Assembly: GCF_000214725.1 (NCBI RefSeq)
Contig: NC_015574.1
Coordinates: forward strand, 434,001-498,000
DNA length: 64,000 nucleotides
From: Methanobacterium paludis
GTDB lineage: Archaea; Methanobacteriota; Methanobacteria; Methanobacteriales; Methanobacteriaceae
Reading direction: 5' to 3'
Part shown: positions 9,458 through 18,565 of the stretch, one piece after another
Layout of the letters: each line of letters opens with the position of its first letter
Numbering within the stretch: position 1 is the first letter of the stretch
Program-made: the position numbers and the translations under genes
The notes under the pieces: model-generated
The model's input: only the letters and a program-made list of their open reading frames with translations
Databases searched by the model: none
What the model was told of the DNA's origin: nothing

Positions 9458-10144
9458 ATGAGCAACAGTCCCGTTAACTCAGATCAGCGCTCCCGTGTTT
9501 TAAAGTTACTTCCAGGTTTCAACTGCGGAATATGCGGATATGCACAGTGTGAAGAATTCAGCCAGGCCCTTCTCAAAAATGAAACACAACTTGAGAAGTG
9601 CAGATTCCTCTTACAAGAAATATTCAACGAAAACAGGAAAGAACTAAAGGAAATACTCAAAGAAGAAAAGGTAATCCCCGAAGAGGAAAAGTACGTGGGT
9701 GTTCTTGATGGATACGAGGCAGATTTTGTACTCCATCCCTTACCTGGAGAAAAGTCTTGTAGGGAGGTTCTTTACCCATTTACACGTAAAGTGTTAAAGG
9801 CAGGGGATGTGGTGAGGTATAGACCTCTTGCATGTCCGATCACGCATTTTGCGAAGATATTGAGTGAGGACAACGGCCTCATAACCGTGCACATGGTCGG
9901 GCCGTGCCACAGGTTAGACCCAGAGGCAGACTTTGAATTCATGGACATTGGTATATGCATGGTTGGAGGATTTGAGGGAATAATTGAGGGCAAACTCCCA
10001 TCTGTAGGTGAGACAGTCAGGTTCCTTCCAGGCCATTGCATGATGCAGAAAGTGCATTCAGGTGTTCTTGTCCAGCTTGAAGGTAGGAAAGCCATAATAG
10101 AAGGAATAGACCTTAAAGTATGGGCTCCACCAATAAAAGGATGA
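9458..10144 (+). CDS. [4Fe-4S]-domain protein linked to comA operon
   Basis: The N-terminus has the pattern FNCGICGYAQC with C23, C26, C31 and C48. This is the 4Fe-4S domain seen in RnfB, CdhD/AcsC corrinoid proteins and related redox proteins. The remaining 170 residues have no motif I recognise; they contain several conserved-looking Pro/Gly turns and three more Cys. GGTG precedes the ATG. It follows the GTPase after 124 bases, so it may have its own promoter but probably belongs to the same functional set. Confidence 0.65.
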   Translation: MSNSPVNSDQRSRVLKLLPGFNCGICGYAQCEEFSQALLKNETQLEKCRFLLQEIFNENRKELKEILKEEKVIPEEEKYVGVLDGYEADFVLHPLPGEKSCREVLYPFTRKVLKAGDVVRYRPLACPITHFAKILSEDNGLITVHMVGPCHRLDPEADFEFMDIGICMVGGFEGIIEGKLPSVGETVRFLPGHCMMQKVHSGVLVQLEGRKAIIEGIDLKVWAPPIKG

Positions 10145-10273
10145 TCAATAAAGGATGATGCAAAATTTTTTATATTTTTTTTGAAATTAAAAATTGAGAG
10201 ATATTTGATAATTTTTTAACTAAAGGAAATCATTTCAGATCAAAAATAAAAAATAAAATCAGATCCCATCACT

Positions 10274-11155
10274 ATGAATTATGGATACATTATTTTACAG
10301 AAACTGATAAACATGGTTAACTCTCCAAAATATATTGCAATACCCGTTAAAACAGGCTACATAAAACCTGGTGAATCTTATAATATTATCATCGAAAGGG
10401 CTAAGGATCTTCTGGAAGATGGAGACTTCCTTGTAATCTCAGAAACCCCTATATCCATATCTCAAGGCATGATTGTGGATGAAGCTGAATTTGAGCCTAC
10501 AATATTATCTTCTATCCTTGCAGATGTCTGGTCAAAGTATATCTGGGGCTACATTCTCGGACCAATTTTCCGAATAAAACGGAGGACGATAGAAAACCTT
10601 CGAAAACTTCCTCATGAAGCTAGAACACATAAAAAAGTTATTTTGGATTATTATGGTTTGAAACATGCCCTTAAACCTGCATCTGAAGCTGGGGTGGATT
10701 TGAGTAATGTTCCAGGCACATTTGTTTCACTGCTTCCGGATAAACCTGGAATGGTTGCATTGGACATAGCAAGGAAAATATTTAAGGATCCAGGTCGTGA
10801 TGTAACTGTTATGATAATTGATACAGATGCAAGTTATGAATTTGCAGGTCGGAAGTTCACATCCCTTCCAATAGCAGTTGATGGCATAAAATGCGATCTT
10901 GGGGTTTGGGGTTATATTTTAGGTCGCTTTGGAAAGATTATAGGGCCCACACCATTAGGAATTTCAAAATCCCATAATATAAATGAAACACTAAAAATAG
11001 CTCAAACAGCCGAGGATTACCATAAAAAAAATGAAATGGATATTGAAACTGTTTACGATATGAAAAATATGTTTGATGGTGATATTACTGGGGTAACAAT
11101 TGAAATGCTCAATTCTGTCGAGCATACACCTGCTGTTATTGTTAGAATGTGTTAA
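10274..11155 (+). CDS. CofE-like (F420-0:gamma-glutamyl ligase family) protein
   Basis: Resembles the archaeal coenzyme F420-0:L-glutamate ligase CofE: an early IPVKTGYIKPGES segment, GDFLVISETPISISQG and a late TDASYEFAG stretch. The sequence is 293 residues, longer than typical CofE of about 250, with an inserted helical segment (about 85-125). True CofE adds glutamates to F420-0, but this family has paralogs of unknown substrate, so the exact activity is not assigned. A shorter start at 10313 (MVNSPKY) is possible; neither start has a clear ribosome binding site. Confidence 0.65.
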   Translation: MNYGYIILQKLINMVNSPKYIAIPVKTGYIKPGESYNIIIERAKDLLEDGDFLVISETPISISQGMIVDEAEFEPTILSSILADVWSKYIWGYILGPIFRIKRRTIENLRKLPHEARTHKKVILDYYGLKHALKPASEAGVDLSNVPGTFVSLLPDKPGMVALDIARKIFKDPGRDVTVMIIDTDASYEFAGRKFTSLPIAVDGIKCDLGVWGYILGRFGKIIGPTPLGISKSHNINETLKIAQTAEDYHKKNEMDIETVYDMKNMFDGDITGVTIEMLNSVEHTPAVIVRMC

Positions 11156-11349
11156 TATTTGTTCATTTTTATTGCTGTTTGGCGGCAATATTGTCAAATC
11201 AACAAAATATAAATACTATTTTGTTAAGATTATATAACACCGGAGTTGTCATTAAATCAGATTAATGTGAAAAAGATTTGTGTTCATATTGATCGTAGTT
11301 GTTTGATAGATAAACAGAAGATTTCATTGATTTGAATAGGAGGAATGGA

Positions 11350-11907
11350 ATGCTCAATGTAAATAGCCCTATGATCCAGGATTTAATTAGGTTTTCACAA
11401 GGCAAAGGGGGAGCTGAAATGCTTGCGGACCCTACAGTCCAGGAAATTCTGGTGGATATCACAGGTGATGAAGAAAACAGTGTTTTAATCATTGGATGTA
11501 TGTTAAAGGGTAAAACAACCGATGAGGAAATTGCAGAAGAAACTGAAATTAAACTCAACATCGTAAGAAGGATTTTATACAAACTTTACGATGCAGGAGT
11601 TGCAAGCTACAAAAGAAGTAAAGACCCTGAAACACAGTGGTACACTTACAGCTGGAAATTTGATGAAGAAAAAGTAGCAGAAATCATAGCAAAGAAATAT
11701 GAGAAATTTTCAAAGGAAATTGAAGAATCCTTAGAATTTGAAGAAGGGAACATGTTCTTTGTTTGTTTAAGCAATGGATGCAGATACAAATTTGAAGAAG
11801 CATCTGAAAACAATTTCATATGTCCAAAATGTGGTGGCTCACTTGAATACAAAGATAATTCTGCTGTAGTAACAGAATTAAGAGAATTAAAGGAAAAGAT
11901 AAGCTAA
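11350..11907 (+). CDS. tfe: Transcription factor E alpha (TFE)
   Basis: Archaeal homologue of TFIIE-alpha, which helps open the promoter with TBP, TFB and RNA polymerase. An N-terminal winged helix (about 10-90) is followed by a helical linker and a zinc ribbon with Cys pairs (CLSNGC and CPKCG). The ATG at 11350 has AGGAGG six bases upstream; the longer TTG start at 11332 would put that site inside the gene. 185 residues is the family length. Confidence 0.93.
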   Translation: MLNVNSPMIQDLIRFSQGKGGAEMLADPTVQEILVDITGDEENSVLIIGCMLKGKTTDEEIAEETEIKLNIVRRILYKLYDAGVASYKRSKDPETQWYTYSWKFDEEKVAEIIAKKYEKFSKEIEESLEFEEGNMFFVCLSNGCRYKFEEASENNFICPKCGGSLEYKDNSAVVTELRELKEKIS

Positions 11908-12043
11908 AAAGGGAAAGATAAGTTAATTTCAGTTATCATAATTAATTTCATTTAAATCAGTTTAATTCAGTAAATTTCCAAAGTTCAATAAATTCAGTGA
12001 CTTATACCTTTTTGAATAACATTTTTTAGAGGGGCGAATATTT

Positions 12044-12568
12044 TTGTGCAAAGATCTAGTTTTAGAGACGTTGAATGAGTTAAAAACTTTGCCTCACATA
12101 ATTGAACACTGTAAAGCAGTATCAACAAAAGCATTGAAATTATCTTCCAATTTTTATGACGTGGATTTGGATCTTGTTGAGACCGGAGCACTTCTCCATG
12201 ACATCGGCAGGTCAAGGACGCACAGTATCTTCCATGGAGTTGTTGGTGCAGAGATACTGAAAGAGCAGGGATTTCCTTTTGAAATTCAGAAAATCACCGA
12301 AAGACACATAGGTGCAGGAATACCCATAAATGAGGCAGAAATATTAGGTTTACCTCCAAGAGATTACATACCAATTACTATGGAAGAAAAGATCGTTGCA
12401 CATGCAGACAATCTTGTCAACGGTACGAATGAGGTTGATATTGATTTTGTGATCAAAAGATGGGAGCAGAGGCTTGGAGCGAATCATCCTTCCATATCAC
12501 GGATTATTAAACTTCATAATGAGGTTTGTGCTGATGGTAAGGTTTATATTGTAAATAAATGTCTATAA
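12044..12568 (+). CDS. HD-domain phosphohydrolase (TIGR00295-like)
   Basis: A 174-residue HD-superfamily protein with the metal-binding pattern: an early H, LLHDIGR (HD pair) and later AHADNLV. It matches the small archaeal HDIG family often annotated TIGR00295. HD proteins hydrolyse phosphoesters or nucleotides; the natural substrate is unknown. The start is GTG at 12044, and GAGGGG lies about 11 bases upstream. Confidence 0.7.
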   Translation: MCKDLVLETLNELKTLPHIIEHCKAVSTKALKLSSNFYDVDLDLVETGALLHDIGRSRTHSIFHGVVGAEILKEQGFPFEIQKITERHIGAGIPINEAEILGLPPRDYIPITMEEKIVAHADNLVNGTNEVDIDFVIKRWEQRLGANHPSISRIIKLHNEVCADGKVYIVNKCL

Positions 12569-12941
12569 TAGTTAATTAGGGGTTAACGCAATTATCAAAC
12601 TTTTTCCTTAATCTCCAAATTTACTATATTTTTATATTCTGTCCATTTTTACTATTTTTTTAAATTACTACTTTTTTTTATCCTTTTAAGTTTCATTTTT
12701 TTAATCCATTATTCAATGTTTATCCATTATTAAAGGTCTAATTCCAAGTGCTGTCTTAAAAAAATTATATAAATCTGCTTACTGATCTACATTTAACAAC
12801 TAAAACTTTTAGAAGGAAGTTAATTTAAAGATTTATACATAATTAAATTAATAAACCTTTAAAGATGCCTAAGATAACATAGCAACGGATCTATTAATGA
12901 ATAGCTCATTACTTAAATGAAATGAGAGAAAGGGGCAATAT
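12569..12941. other. AT-rich intergenic region upstream of tfuA
   Basis: About 370 bases with T-runs after the HD gene (probable termination) and TTATATAAAT (near 12768) and TTTATACAT (near 12831) as possible promoter elements. No gene is visible. Confidence 0.4.
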
Positions 12942-13592
12942 ATGATTACGAGTAAAAAGATCATAGTGTTTACGGGCACATCCATACATCCTGATGAAGC
13001 ACGCGGAATTTTGGATGCAGATTACCGCCCTCCTGTAGGTAGGGGAGATGTAATCAAAGCATTGAATGATAAACCTGAGTTAATAGCCATTATTGACGGT
13101 GTTTTTCACAAGAGACCTGCAGTATCTCATAAGGAAATACTCAAAGCCCTTAATGAGGGGGTAACTGTTGTGGGGGGTGCGAGTATGGGTGCACTTCGTG
13201 CGTCTGAACTTGAGGATTTTGGGATGATAGGAATAGGTACGGTTTACCGAGACTACAAAGAAGGGATTATAGAAGCTGATGATGATGTTGCAGTTGTTTT
13301 TAACCCTAAAACTCTTGAACAGCTTTCAGAGGCTTTCATAAGTATGATCTACAACTTCAAAGCAGCACTCAAAAAAGGTCTGATTGATGAAGATGATTTT
13401 AAAAGGCTCATTGAATCTGCAAAATCGATTTATTACCCTAAAAGAACCTACAAACGGGTTTTAAAAGATACTAATATTGATGAAGAAAAAAAAGCAGTTC
13501 TTCAGAAGTTTTTAGATGAGAAAGCCAAGGATATAAAAAGAGAAGATGCACTGAAAGTTTTAGAATACATAAAAGAGTACATAAAAAAATGA
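12942..13592 (+). CDS. tfuA: TfuA-related protein of McrA glycine thioamidation
   Basis: TfuA works with the YcaO enzyme to convert a glycine of McrA, in methyl-coenzyme M reductase, to thioglycine; TfuA is thought to supply sulfide. The 216 residues include VFTGTSIHPDEARGIL, YRPPVGRGD and GGASMGALRASEL, which mark the TfuA family. GGGG lies six bases before the ATG. No ycaO is found in this window, so the partner is encoded elsewhere. A LarE-like sulfur transferase follows on the same strand. Confidence 0.9.
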   Translation: MITSKKIIVFTGTSIHPDEARGILDADYRPPVGRGDVIKALNDKPELIAIIDGVFHKRPAVSHKEILKALNEGVTVVGGASMGALRASELEDFGMIGIGTVYRDYKEGIIEADDDVAVVFNPKTLEQLSEAFISMIYNFKAALKKGLIDEDDFKRLIESAKSIYYPKRTYKRVLKDTNIDEEKKAVLQKFLDEKAKDIKREDALKVLEYIKEYIKK

Positions 13593-13853
13593 GAATAGAC
13601 AAAATGGGCGTGAATAACTTTTTCAACTGCACTATACTAGTTTTTAAAGTTTTTTTTCTATTTTAATTTTCGCTTTAATATTTTAGATTTAGACATTTTA
13701 ATATAAACCTTTGAACAAAAAAGAACACCTTGTAATATTAGATTAGATCAAGATAAAAGAAGATAATCTAAGCTATAGCTAATTTAAGATTTCAACTCAT
13801 GAATAGACTCATGAATAGTTTAAGCTCATAAACTAAATTAAGGACGATACTAC
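13593..13853. other. Spacer between tfuA and larE-like gene
   Basis: AT-rich. Two tandem copies of ACTCATGAATAG lie around 13796-13819 just upstream of the next gene. No other feature is seen. Confidence 0.35.
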
Positions 13854-14906
13854 ATGGAAATAGAAAAGAAATTGGAGATTTTAAGGGAATATCTGAAAGA
13901 CAAAAGGGTTCTTGTTGCATTTTCAGGCGGGGCAGACAGTACATTGGTTGCAAAGATAGCACAGGATGTCTCGAAGGAATCTGTTGCCATAACAGTTGAC
14001 AATGGAGTCATGCCCCCAGAGTTTATAGGGGATGCAAAGAGGGTGGCTCAGGAGATAGGGATCAAACACATTGTTGTGAGTGAAAACTTTTTATTAGATG
14101 AAGCTTTCAAATCAAACCCTCCAAACAGGTGCTACGTCTGTAAAAATAAGATGTACTCTAAACTTGAAGAAGCTGCAAAGACTCAAGGATTTGATGAAAT
14201 TGTTGATGGAACCAATATTACGGATCTCCTTGAAGATAGGCCCGGAATAATGGTTAATTATGCTAAAAATATCAAAAGTCCCCTGGTTAAAGCTGGTTTC
14301 ACGGCAGAAGATGTGCGAGAGGTACTTGAAGACATGGAAGTGTCATACTCCCACACAACAACATGTCTTGCAACTCGGATATCCAAAAACAGCCCAATAA
14401 CACCTAAAAAAATAAACAGAATAAAATATGCTGAGTCTCTTTTAAAAGGCATTACAGGGTCTGACGTTGTCAGAGTGAGGGATGAAGATGGAGCTGCAAG
14501 GATAGAAGTTAATAATCTGGATAAACTTTTAAACAAAGGAATTTTAAGCCACATAGATTCGGAACTCAAGGCAGTTGGATTTAAACGTGTTGCAATGGAC
14601 ATAAGTGGATATGAGGATTCGAAAAAAGATCTGGTGATTTACAGGCCCTGCAAAGATGAAAAAAACAAGATCATGTTCGAAACTGAACTTCCATATGAAA
14701 TAAATATCAAAGAGACGTGCTGTGAGCTTAAAAAGTTGGGTAATGTTAAATGTTCCGAAAAGATGGGAATAGCAATGCTTGAAACATTAGGGAGAAATGT
14801 TACAATATTTAAAAAGGGAAAAATTGTTGCAAGGCGTGTTGTAGATAAAGAAGATGCAGAAAAACTGCTCGTTGAAGTTTTACCCCATGTTAGGAGAATC
14901 ATTTAA
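13854..14906 (+). CDS. larE: LarE-like ATP-dependent sulfur transferase with Cys-rich C-terminal extension
   Basis: PP-loop protein with SGGADS at 24-29. LarE proteins donate sulfur to pyridinium cofactors; in the Lactobacillus enzyme a cysteine is sacrificed. Here C171 in TTTCLATRI matches that cysteine, and C93/C96 (CYVC) add two more. Three-cysteine LarE proteins are reported to carry a [4Fe-4S] cluster and could act catalytically. Beyond about residue 260 there is an extra 90-residue tail with C266, C289, C290 and C300, not part of the usual 270-residue LarE. No larB or larC is in the window, so the sulfur acceptor may not be the lactate racemase cofactor. Confidence 0.8.
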   Translation: MEIEKKLEILREYLKDKRVLVAFSGGADSTLVAKIAQDVSKESVAITVDNGVMPPEFIGDAKRVAQEIGIKHIVVSENFLLDEAFKSNPPNRCYVCKNKMYSKLEEAAKTQGFDEIVDGTNITDLLEDRPGIMVNYAKNIKSPLVKAGFTAEDVREVLEDMEVSYSHTTTCLATRISKNSPITPKKINRIKYAESLLKGITGSDVVRVRDEDGAARIEVNNLDKLLNKGILSHIDSELKAVGFKRVAMDISGYEDSKKDLVIYRPCKDEKNKIMFETELPYEINIKETCCELKKLGNVKCSEKMGIAMLETLGRNVTIFKKGKIVARRVVDKEDAEKLLVEVLPHVRRII

Positions 14907-15067
14907 TAACTTTTTTTAGATTAAAATGAGTTTAGGAATATAAAATAATTAAAAAAAAATTCATTATTAAAGTAAGTAATTTAATTAAATTTAAGAATTA
15001 AGGTTACTGCTTAATTGTTTAAATTAATCACTTAACTATAAAGAAGAATAATATGCCTAGATAATAT

Positions 15068-15490
15068 TCAAATCTCTTTGTGCACGTTCTCTTCGACTTT
15101 TCTCCGGGAACTTGTCAGCCTTTTGAAGAATCCCCGAGTTTCCTGGCCCATGAAGTTTATGAACCGTCCAGCTATTTCCACATCAACTTCATCGGCTTTA
15201 ACATCATTGATCTCTACTACTATTTCTGATGCATCTTTCAACCTGTCATTTGCCCTGTAAGTGTAATCAATGGTCAGCTTATTGAAGTCGTAAACTTCTT
15301 TCAGGGCCTTTTTAATGGTTAGTTCCATTACATTGAAGAATGGTTGCAGATTTGGGCTTTCTTCCCACCAAATGTTAGCCATTATAATCCTCAGGTTTAT
15401 GGTTTGTATGGAAACTTCGCTCCCATTTTTACCGACGATCCTTATGGTTTCAGGGTCTGATTTTATTTTTAAAATTGGTATTCCTGACAT
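15068..15490 (-). CDS. Uncharacterised 140-residue protein coupled to a CBS protein
   Basis: I do not recognise the family. It is soluble, with mixed alpha/beta character, no Cys, no signal peptide and a basic tail (FFKRLTSSRRKVEENV). Its ATG begins one base after the stop of the CBS gene, so the two are translated together and probably act together. Confidence 0.6.
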   Translation of the reverse strand: MSGIPILKIKSDPETIRIVGKNGSEVSIQTINLRIIMANIWWEESPNLQPFFNVMELTIKKALKEVYDFNKLTIDYTYRANDRLKDASEIVVEINDVKADEVDVEIAGRFINFMGQETRGFFKRLTSSRRKVEENVHKEI

Positions 15491-15491
15491 T

Positions 15492-16343
15492 TTAATCGCT
15501 GATAGCTTTTATTAAATCAGTGGCCCTGACAAGACCAACAAGGTTTCCTTCAACATCAATTACAGGGATCTGTTCAATATTTTTCTGTTTCATCTTATTT
15601 GCGCATTCTTTTACGGAGGTTTTGGTGGTTGCAATAATTGGTTCAGTTGTTGCAACGTCTTTTACCTCTTTATCAGAGAATTTAAGATGATTTTTTGTAA
15701 CATAAAGAACGCTTTTACTGTCCCAGGACCATTTGTCCCCTTCAGTACCAACAGAAGTGTTGTGTACAGTTTGTTCTGCTACAACCTCACTTTCTTCAAT
15801 AAAATCTGTTTCTGTGAGTATCCCTGACAGTTTTCCATCTTTATTCAGTGCAAGGACCACTTTGAGATTGAAATACTTCATTATGTCAAATGCAATGTTT
15901 AGGGGGGTTTTCTCCCATGTTGTGGGAATCTTTCTCAACATATAATTTTCAACAGGGTCTTTTACATCCATTTTCCACAATGCCTTGTTTACCAAGTCAG
16001 ATGCAGTTAAAAGACCAATAAGGACTCCATTTTCAGTTATTGGGATCCTCCTTATGTTGTTTTCTATCATTTTAGTTGCAACTTCTTTTATATCATCATC
16101 TGGAGCCACGGTTATGGGGTTCCTTGTCATTATCATGGCTATCTGCTCTTCATCGGGGTTCTCAACTAGATCTGTTCTTGTAAGTATCCCAACGAGCTCT
16201 TTTGTTCCATTTTTTACAACAGGTAATCCTGATACATTTTTATCTCTCATAAGTTCCATTGCGTTTGTTCGGTTTCCTGGAACTTGGATGTAGTGTATAT
16301 CCTCTGACATTATCTCTTTTACAAGCATTATTACACCAGCCAT
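15492..16343 (-). CDS. Protein with four CBS domains
   Basis: A 283-residue protein made of four CBS repeats (about 6-60, 70-122, 130-190 and 222-280), each ending in the typical GILTRTDLV-like phrase. CBS pairs bind adenosyl ligands (AMP, ATP, SAM) and act as energy or ionic sensors. With no catalytic domain the output must come through a partner, possibly the coupled 15068-15490 protein. A second ATG at 16328 is possible. It lies downstream of a universal stress protein gene on the same strand. Confidence 0.85.
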   Translation of the reverse strand: MAGVIMLVKEIMSEDIHYIQVPGNRTNAMELMRDKNVSGLPVVKNGTKELVGILTRTDLVENPDEEQIAMIMTRNPITVAPDDDIKEVATKMIENNIRRIPITENGVLIGLLTASDLVNKALWKMDVKDPVENYMLRKIPTTWEKTPLNIAFDIMKYFNLKVVLALNKDGKLSGILTETDFIEESEVVAEQTVHNTSVGTEGDKWSWDSKSVLYVTKNHLKFSDKEVKDVATTEPIIATTKTSVKECANKMKQKNIEQIPVIDVEGNLVGLVRATDLIKAISD

Positions 16344-16402
16344 TTATTAATAAAACTAATTATGGGTTTATCGTGTCTAAAAAAGTGTATTAAAATATTT
16401 AA

Positions 16403-16852
16403 TCAGTGAACTGCGAGAACCGAACACTTGGCGGATCTTACTACCTTTTCAGTTACACTTCCCAATAAAAATCTATCCAGTCCATGTTTTCCAGAGGTTC
16501 CCATTATTACAAGGTCTATATCATCTTCTTGGATTGTTTTGAGTATCACATCTGCAGGAGAACCTTCCTTTGTCTTTAAGGTGAGTTTAATATCTTCTTT
16601 ACATTCGCCGCTCTCTTTACATTCATTTACCATATCTGCTATATGGTCCAGCGCTATTTTTCCTTCTTCCTTAAGCATTTCTTTTATTCTCACTATAAGA
16701 TCTTCTGCAGGTAATCCAACAAGTGAGGATGTTTCAATCACGTTTAAGGCTATAATTTCGGCGTCACTTGAATTTCCAATCCAGATGGCATGTTTTGCTG
16801 CACTATTTGCATATTTTGAACCATCTGTTGGTAATAATATTTTTTTGTACAT
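16403..16852 (-). CDS. Universal stress protein (UspA family)
   Basis: A 149-residue single-domain Usp: starts KKILLPTDGSKYA and ends with the ATP-binding motif GTSGKHGLDRFLLGSVTEKV, the G-x2-G-x9-G-S/T pattern of ATP-binding members. GAGGTGA lies five bases before the ATG. It is followed by the CBS gene after about 60 bases, so a stress and energy sensing set is plausible. Confidence 0.9.
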   Translation of the reverse strand: MYKKILLPTDGSKYANSAAKHAIWIGNSSDAEIIALNVIETSSLVGLPAEDLIVRIKEMLKEEGKIALDHIADMVNECKESGECKEDIKLTLKTKEGSPADVILKTIQEDDIDLVIMGTSGKHGLDRFLLGSVTEKVVRSAKCSVLAVH

Positions 16853-16974
16853 AGGTTCACCTCTTATATACTATGTTTCCTTCTGTTATCGCACCTATTA
16901 TGTTTTTCGATCAGTAAATTATGATTAGCAGTTAATTAGATTTAACCATAGATTTATTTTTGTTTTAGTGTAGA

Positions 16975-18264
16975 TTATTTTTGCCATTTTTCAATGAAGG
17001 TTTTCCCATTCATATATGGAATCAGAACATCTGGAACTTTGACCCTACCATCTTCCTGTTGATAATTTTCTAGAATACAGCAGATAGTACGTTCTGTGGC
17101 AATTGCTGTGCTGTTCAATGTGTGACATATTTTTAGGGAATCTGAATCTCCTTGAATTCCATAACGTGCATTTAATTTCCTTGCTTGATAATCTAAACAG
17201 TTGGTACATGAAACAAGTTCTCTGTAGGTATCTGAACCAGGGAACCAACCTTCTAGGTCATATTTTTTTGATGCGTTATCATTTAATGCTGATGATACTA
17301 TTGAAACAACCCTGTAAGGAATTCCCAGTTTTTGGTATATGGTTTCAGCATTTTTAAGCAGTTCTTCATGGATCTTCTCAGTGTCTTCCTTGTTACAGAA
17401 CACGAACTGTTCAATTTTTTCGAATTGATGGACTCTGAAGATGCCACGTGTGTCTTTACCGTGAGAACCAGCTTCTCTCCTGAAACATGTGGAGATACCA
17501 CAGTACTTACGTGGAAGGGTTCTTTCATCAATTATTTCACCTCTGTGGAGTGCTGCGAGTGTCTGTTCAGCTGTTGCTATCATGAAAAGGTCTTCACCCT
17601 CCACTTTGTATAAGGTTTCTTCAAAGTCAGCAAGCTCTGCTGTTTCTTTAATAACGTCCTTTTTTATAAAGAATGGGGTGTAAAATGGTGTGAAACCCTG
17701 TTCTGAAAGGAAGTCTATTGCAAACTTCATCAGTGCCATGTTTAAATAAACTAGATCTGCCTTCAAATAGTAAAAACGAGCCCCAGCGACTTCTGCAGCT
17801 CGTTTGATGTCGGCTCCATCAATGTTCTCAATGAGATCAACGTGGCTTTGTGGTTTGAATGAAAATGAGGGTATAACTCCACTTTTGCGGATTATATCGT
17901 TGTCTTCTTCAGTTTCAGATACTGGGACAGTCTCATCCACGATGTTTCCAACTTTGTAACGATACTCATCTCTTTTTTGGATAAACTCTGCTATTTGAGG
18001 TTCTAATACTGTAACTTCTCCTGCAACTTCTTTTGCTTTTATTTGAAGTTTTTTTAATTCTTCCGGGCCCTGTTTACGGGCTTTTTTGAAGGATTTGGAT
18101 AGTGTGTTTCTTTCTGCACGCAGGGAGTTCAGCTTCTGAATTCCTTCCCTCCATTTTTTATCGTATTCAATGACCTTGTCAACGTTCTTGGTGTTTCTAA
18201 AACGTATTTTTTCTGATTTACGGATTAAATCAGAATTTTCCCTGAAAAGTTTAATGTCGAGCAT
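16975..18264 (-). CDS. serS: Seryl-tRNA synthetase, conventional type
   Basis: Charges tRNA-Ser, and tRNA-Sec where present, with serine. The 429 residues show an N-terminal coiled-coil arm (about 30-110), class II motif 2 as FRREAGSHGKDTRG from residue 261, and motif 3 near NSTAIATERT. This is the common SerRS found in bacteria and most archaea. It is not the zinc-dependent methanogen-type enzyme described from Methanothermobacter and Methanocaldococcus. Confidence 0.95.
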   Translation of the reverse strand: MLDIKLFRENSDLIRKSEKIRFRNTKNVDKVIEYDKKWREGIQKLNSLRAERNTLSKSFKKARKQGPEELKKLQIKAKEVAGEVTVLEPQIAEFIQKRDEYRYKVGNIVDETVPVSETEEDNDIIRKSGVIPSFSFKPQSHVDLIENIDGADIKRAAEVAGARFYYLKADLVYLNMALMKFAIDFLSEQGFTPFYTPFFIKKDVIKETAELADFEETLYKVEGEDLFMIATAEQTLAALHRGEIIDERTLPRKYCGISTCFRREAGSHGKDTRGIFRVHQFEKIEQFVFCNKEDTEKIHEELLKNAETIYQKLGIPYRVVSIVSSALNDNASKKYDLEGWFPGSDTYRELVSCTNCLDYQARKLNARYGIQGDSDSLKICHTLNSTAIATERTICCILENYQQEDGRVKVPDVLIPYMNGKTFIEKWQK

Positions 18265-18565
18265 GGTAATTCCAATCTTTACATTTTATTTTTATATATT
18301 TGAATTTAGTAGTATGAATTAACTTTATGAATTAATTTAGAGATTAACTTTTATTTGATTCTTGTTTGATTTTTATTTGTTTAAAATGTTCACTTTTAAC
18401 AAATCAAATAAACTATGAAATTTGAGTAAATCAAATTTAAGTAACATTTATAAAAATTTATTAAATAATTTTTTAATTTTATACAAAAAAATCTACAAAA
18501 AAAAAGATTTTGTCTTCGTTTTAGATGGTATGTTAATTTTTCATGTTTAAATGTTTAATTTGTAT
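18265..18565. other. AT-rich spacer upstream of serS
   Basis: About 300 bases between the amidohydrolase stop and serS. Runs of A and T, with no ORF, strong repeat or RNA motif seen. It must contain the serS promoter. Confidence 0.4.

Noticed and set aside
11186..11193. A further CAATATTG palindrome upstream of tfe as part of a NikR-type regulon
   Set aside because: A single copy is expected by chance at about this frequency, and tfe has no link to nickel.
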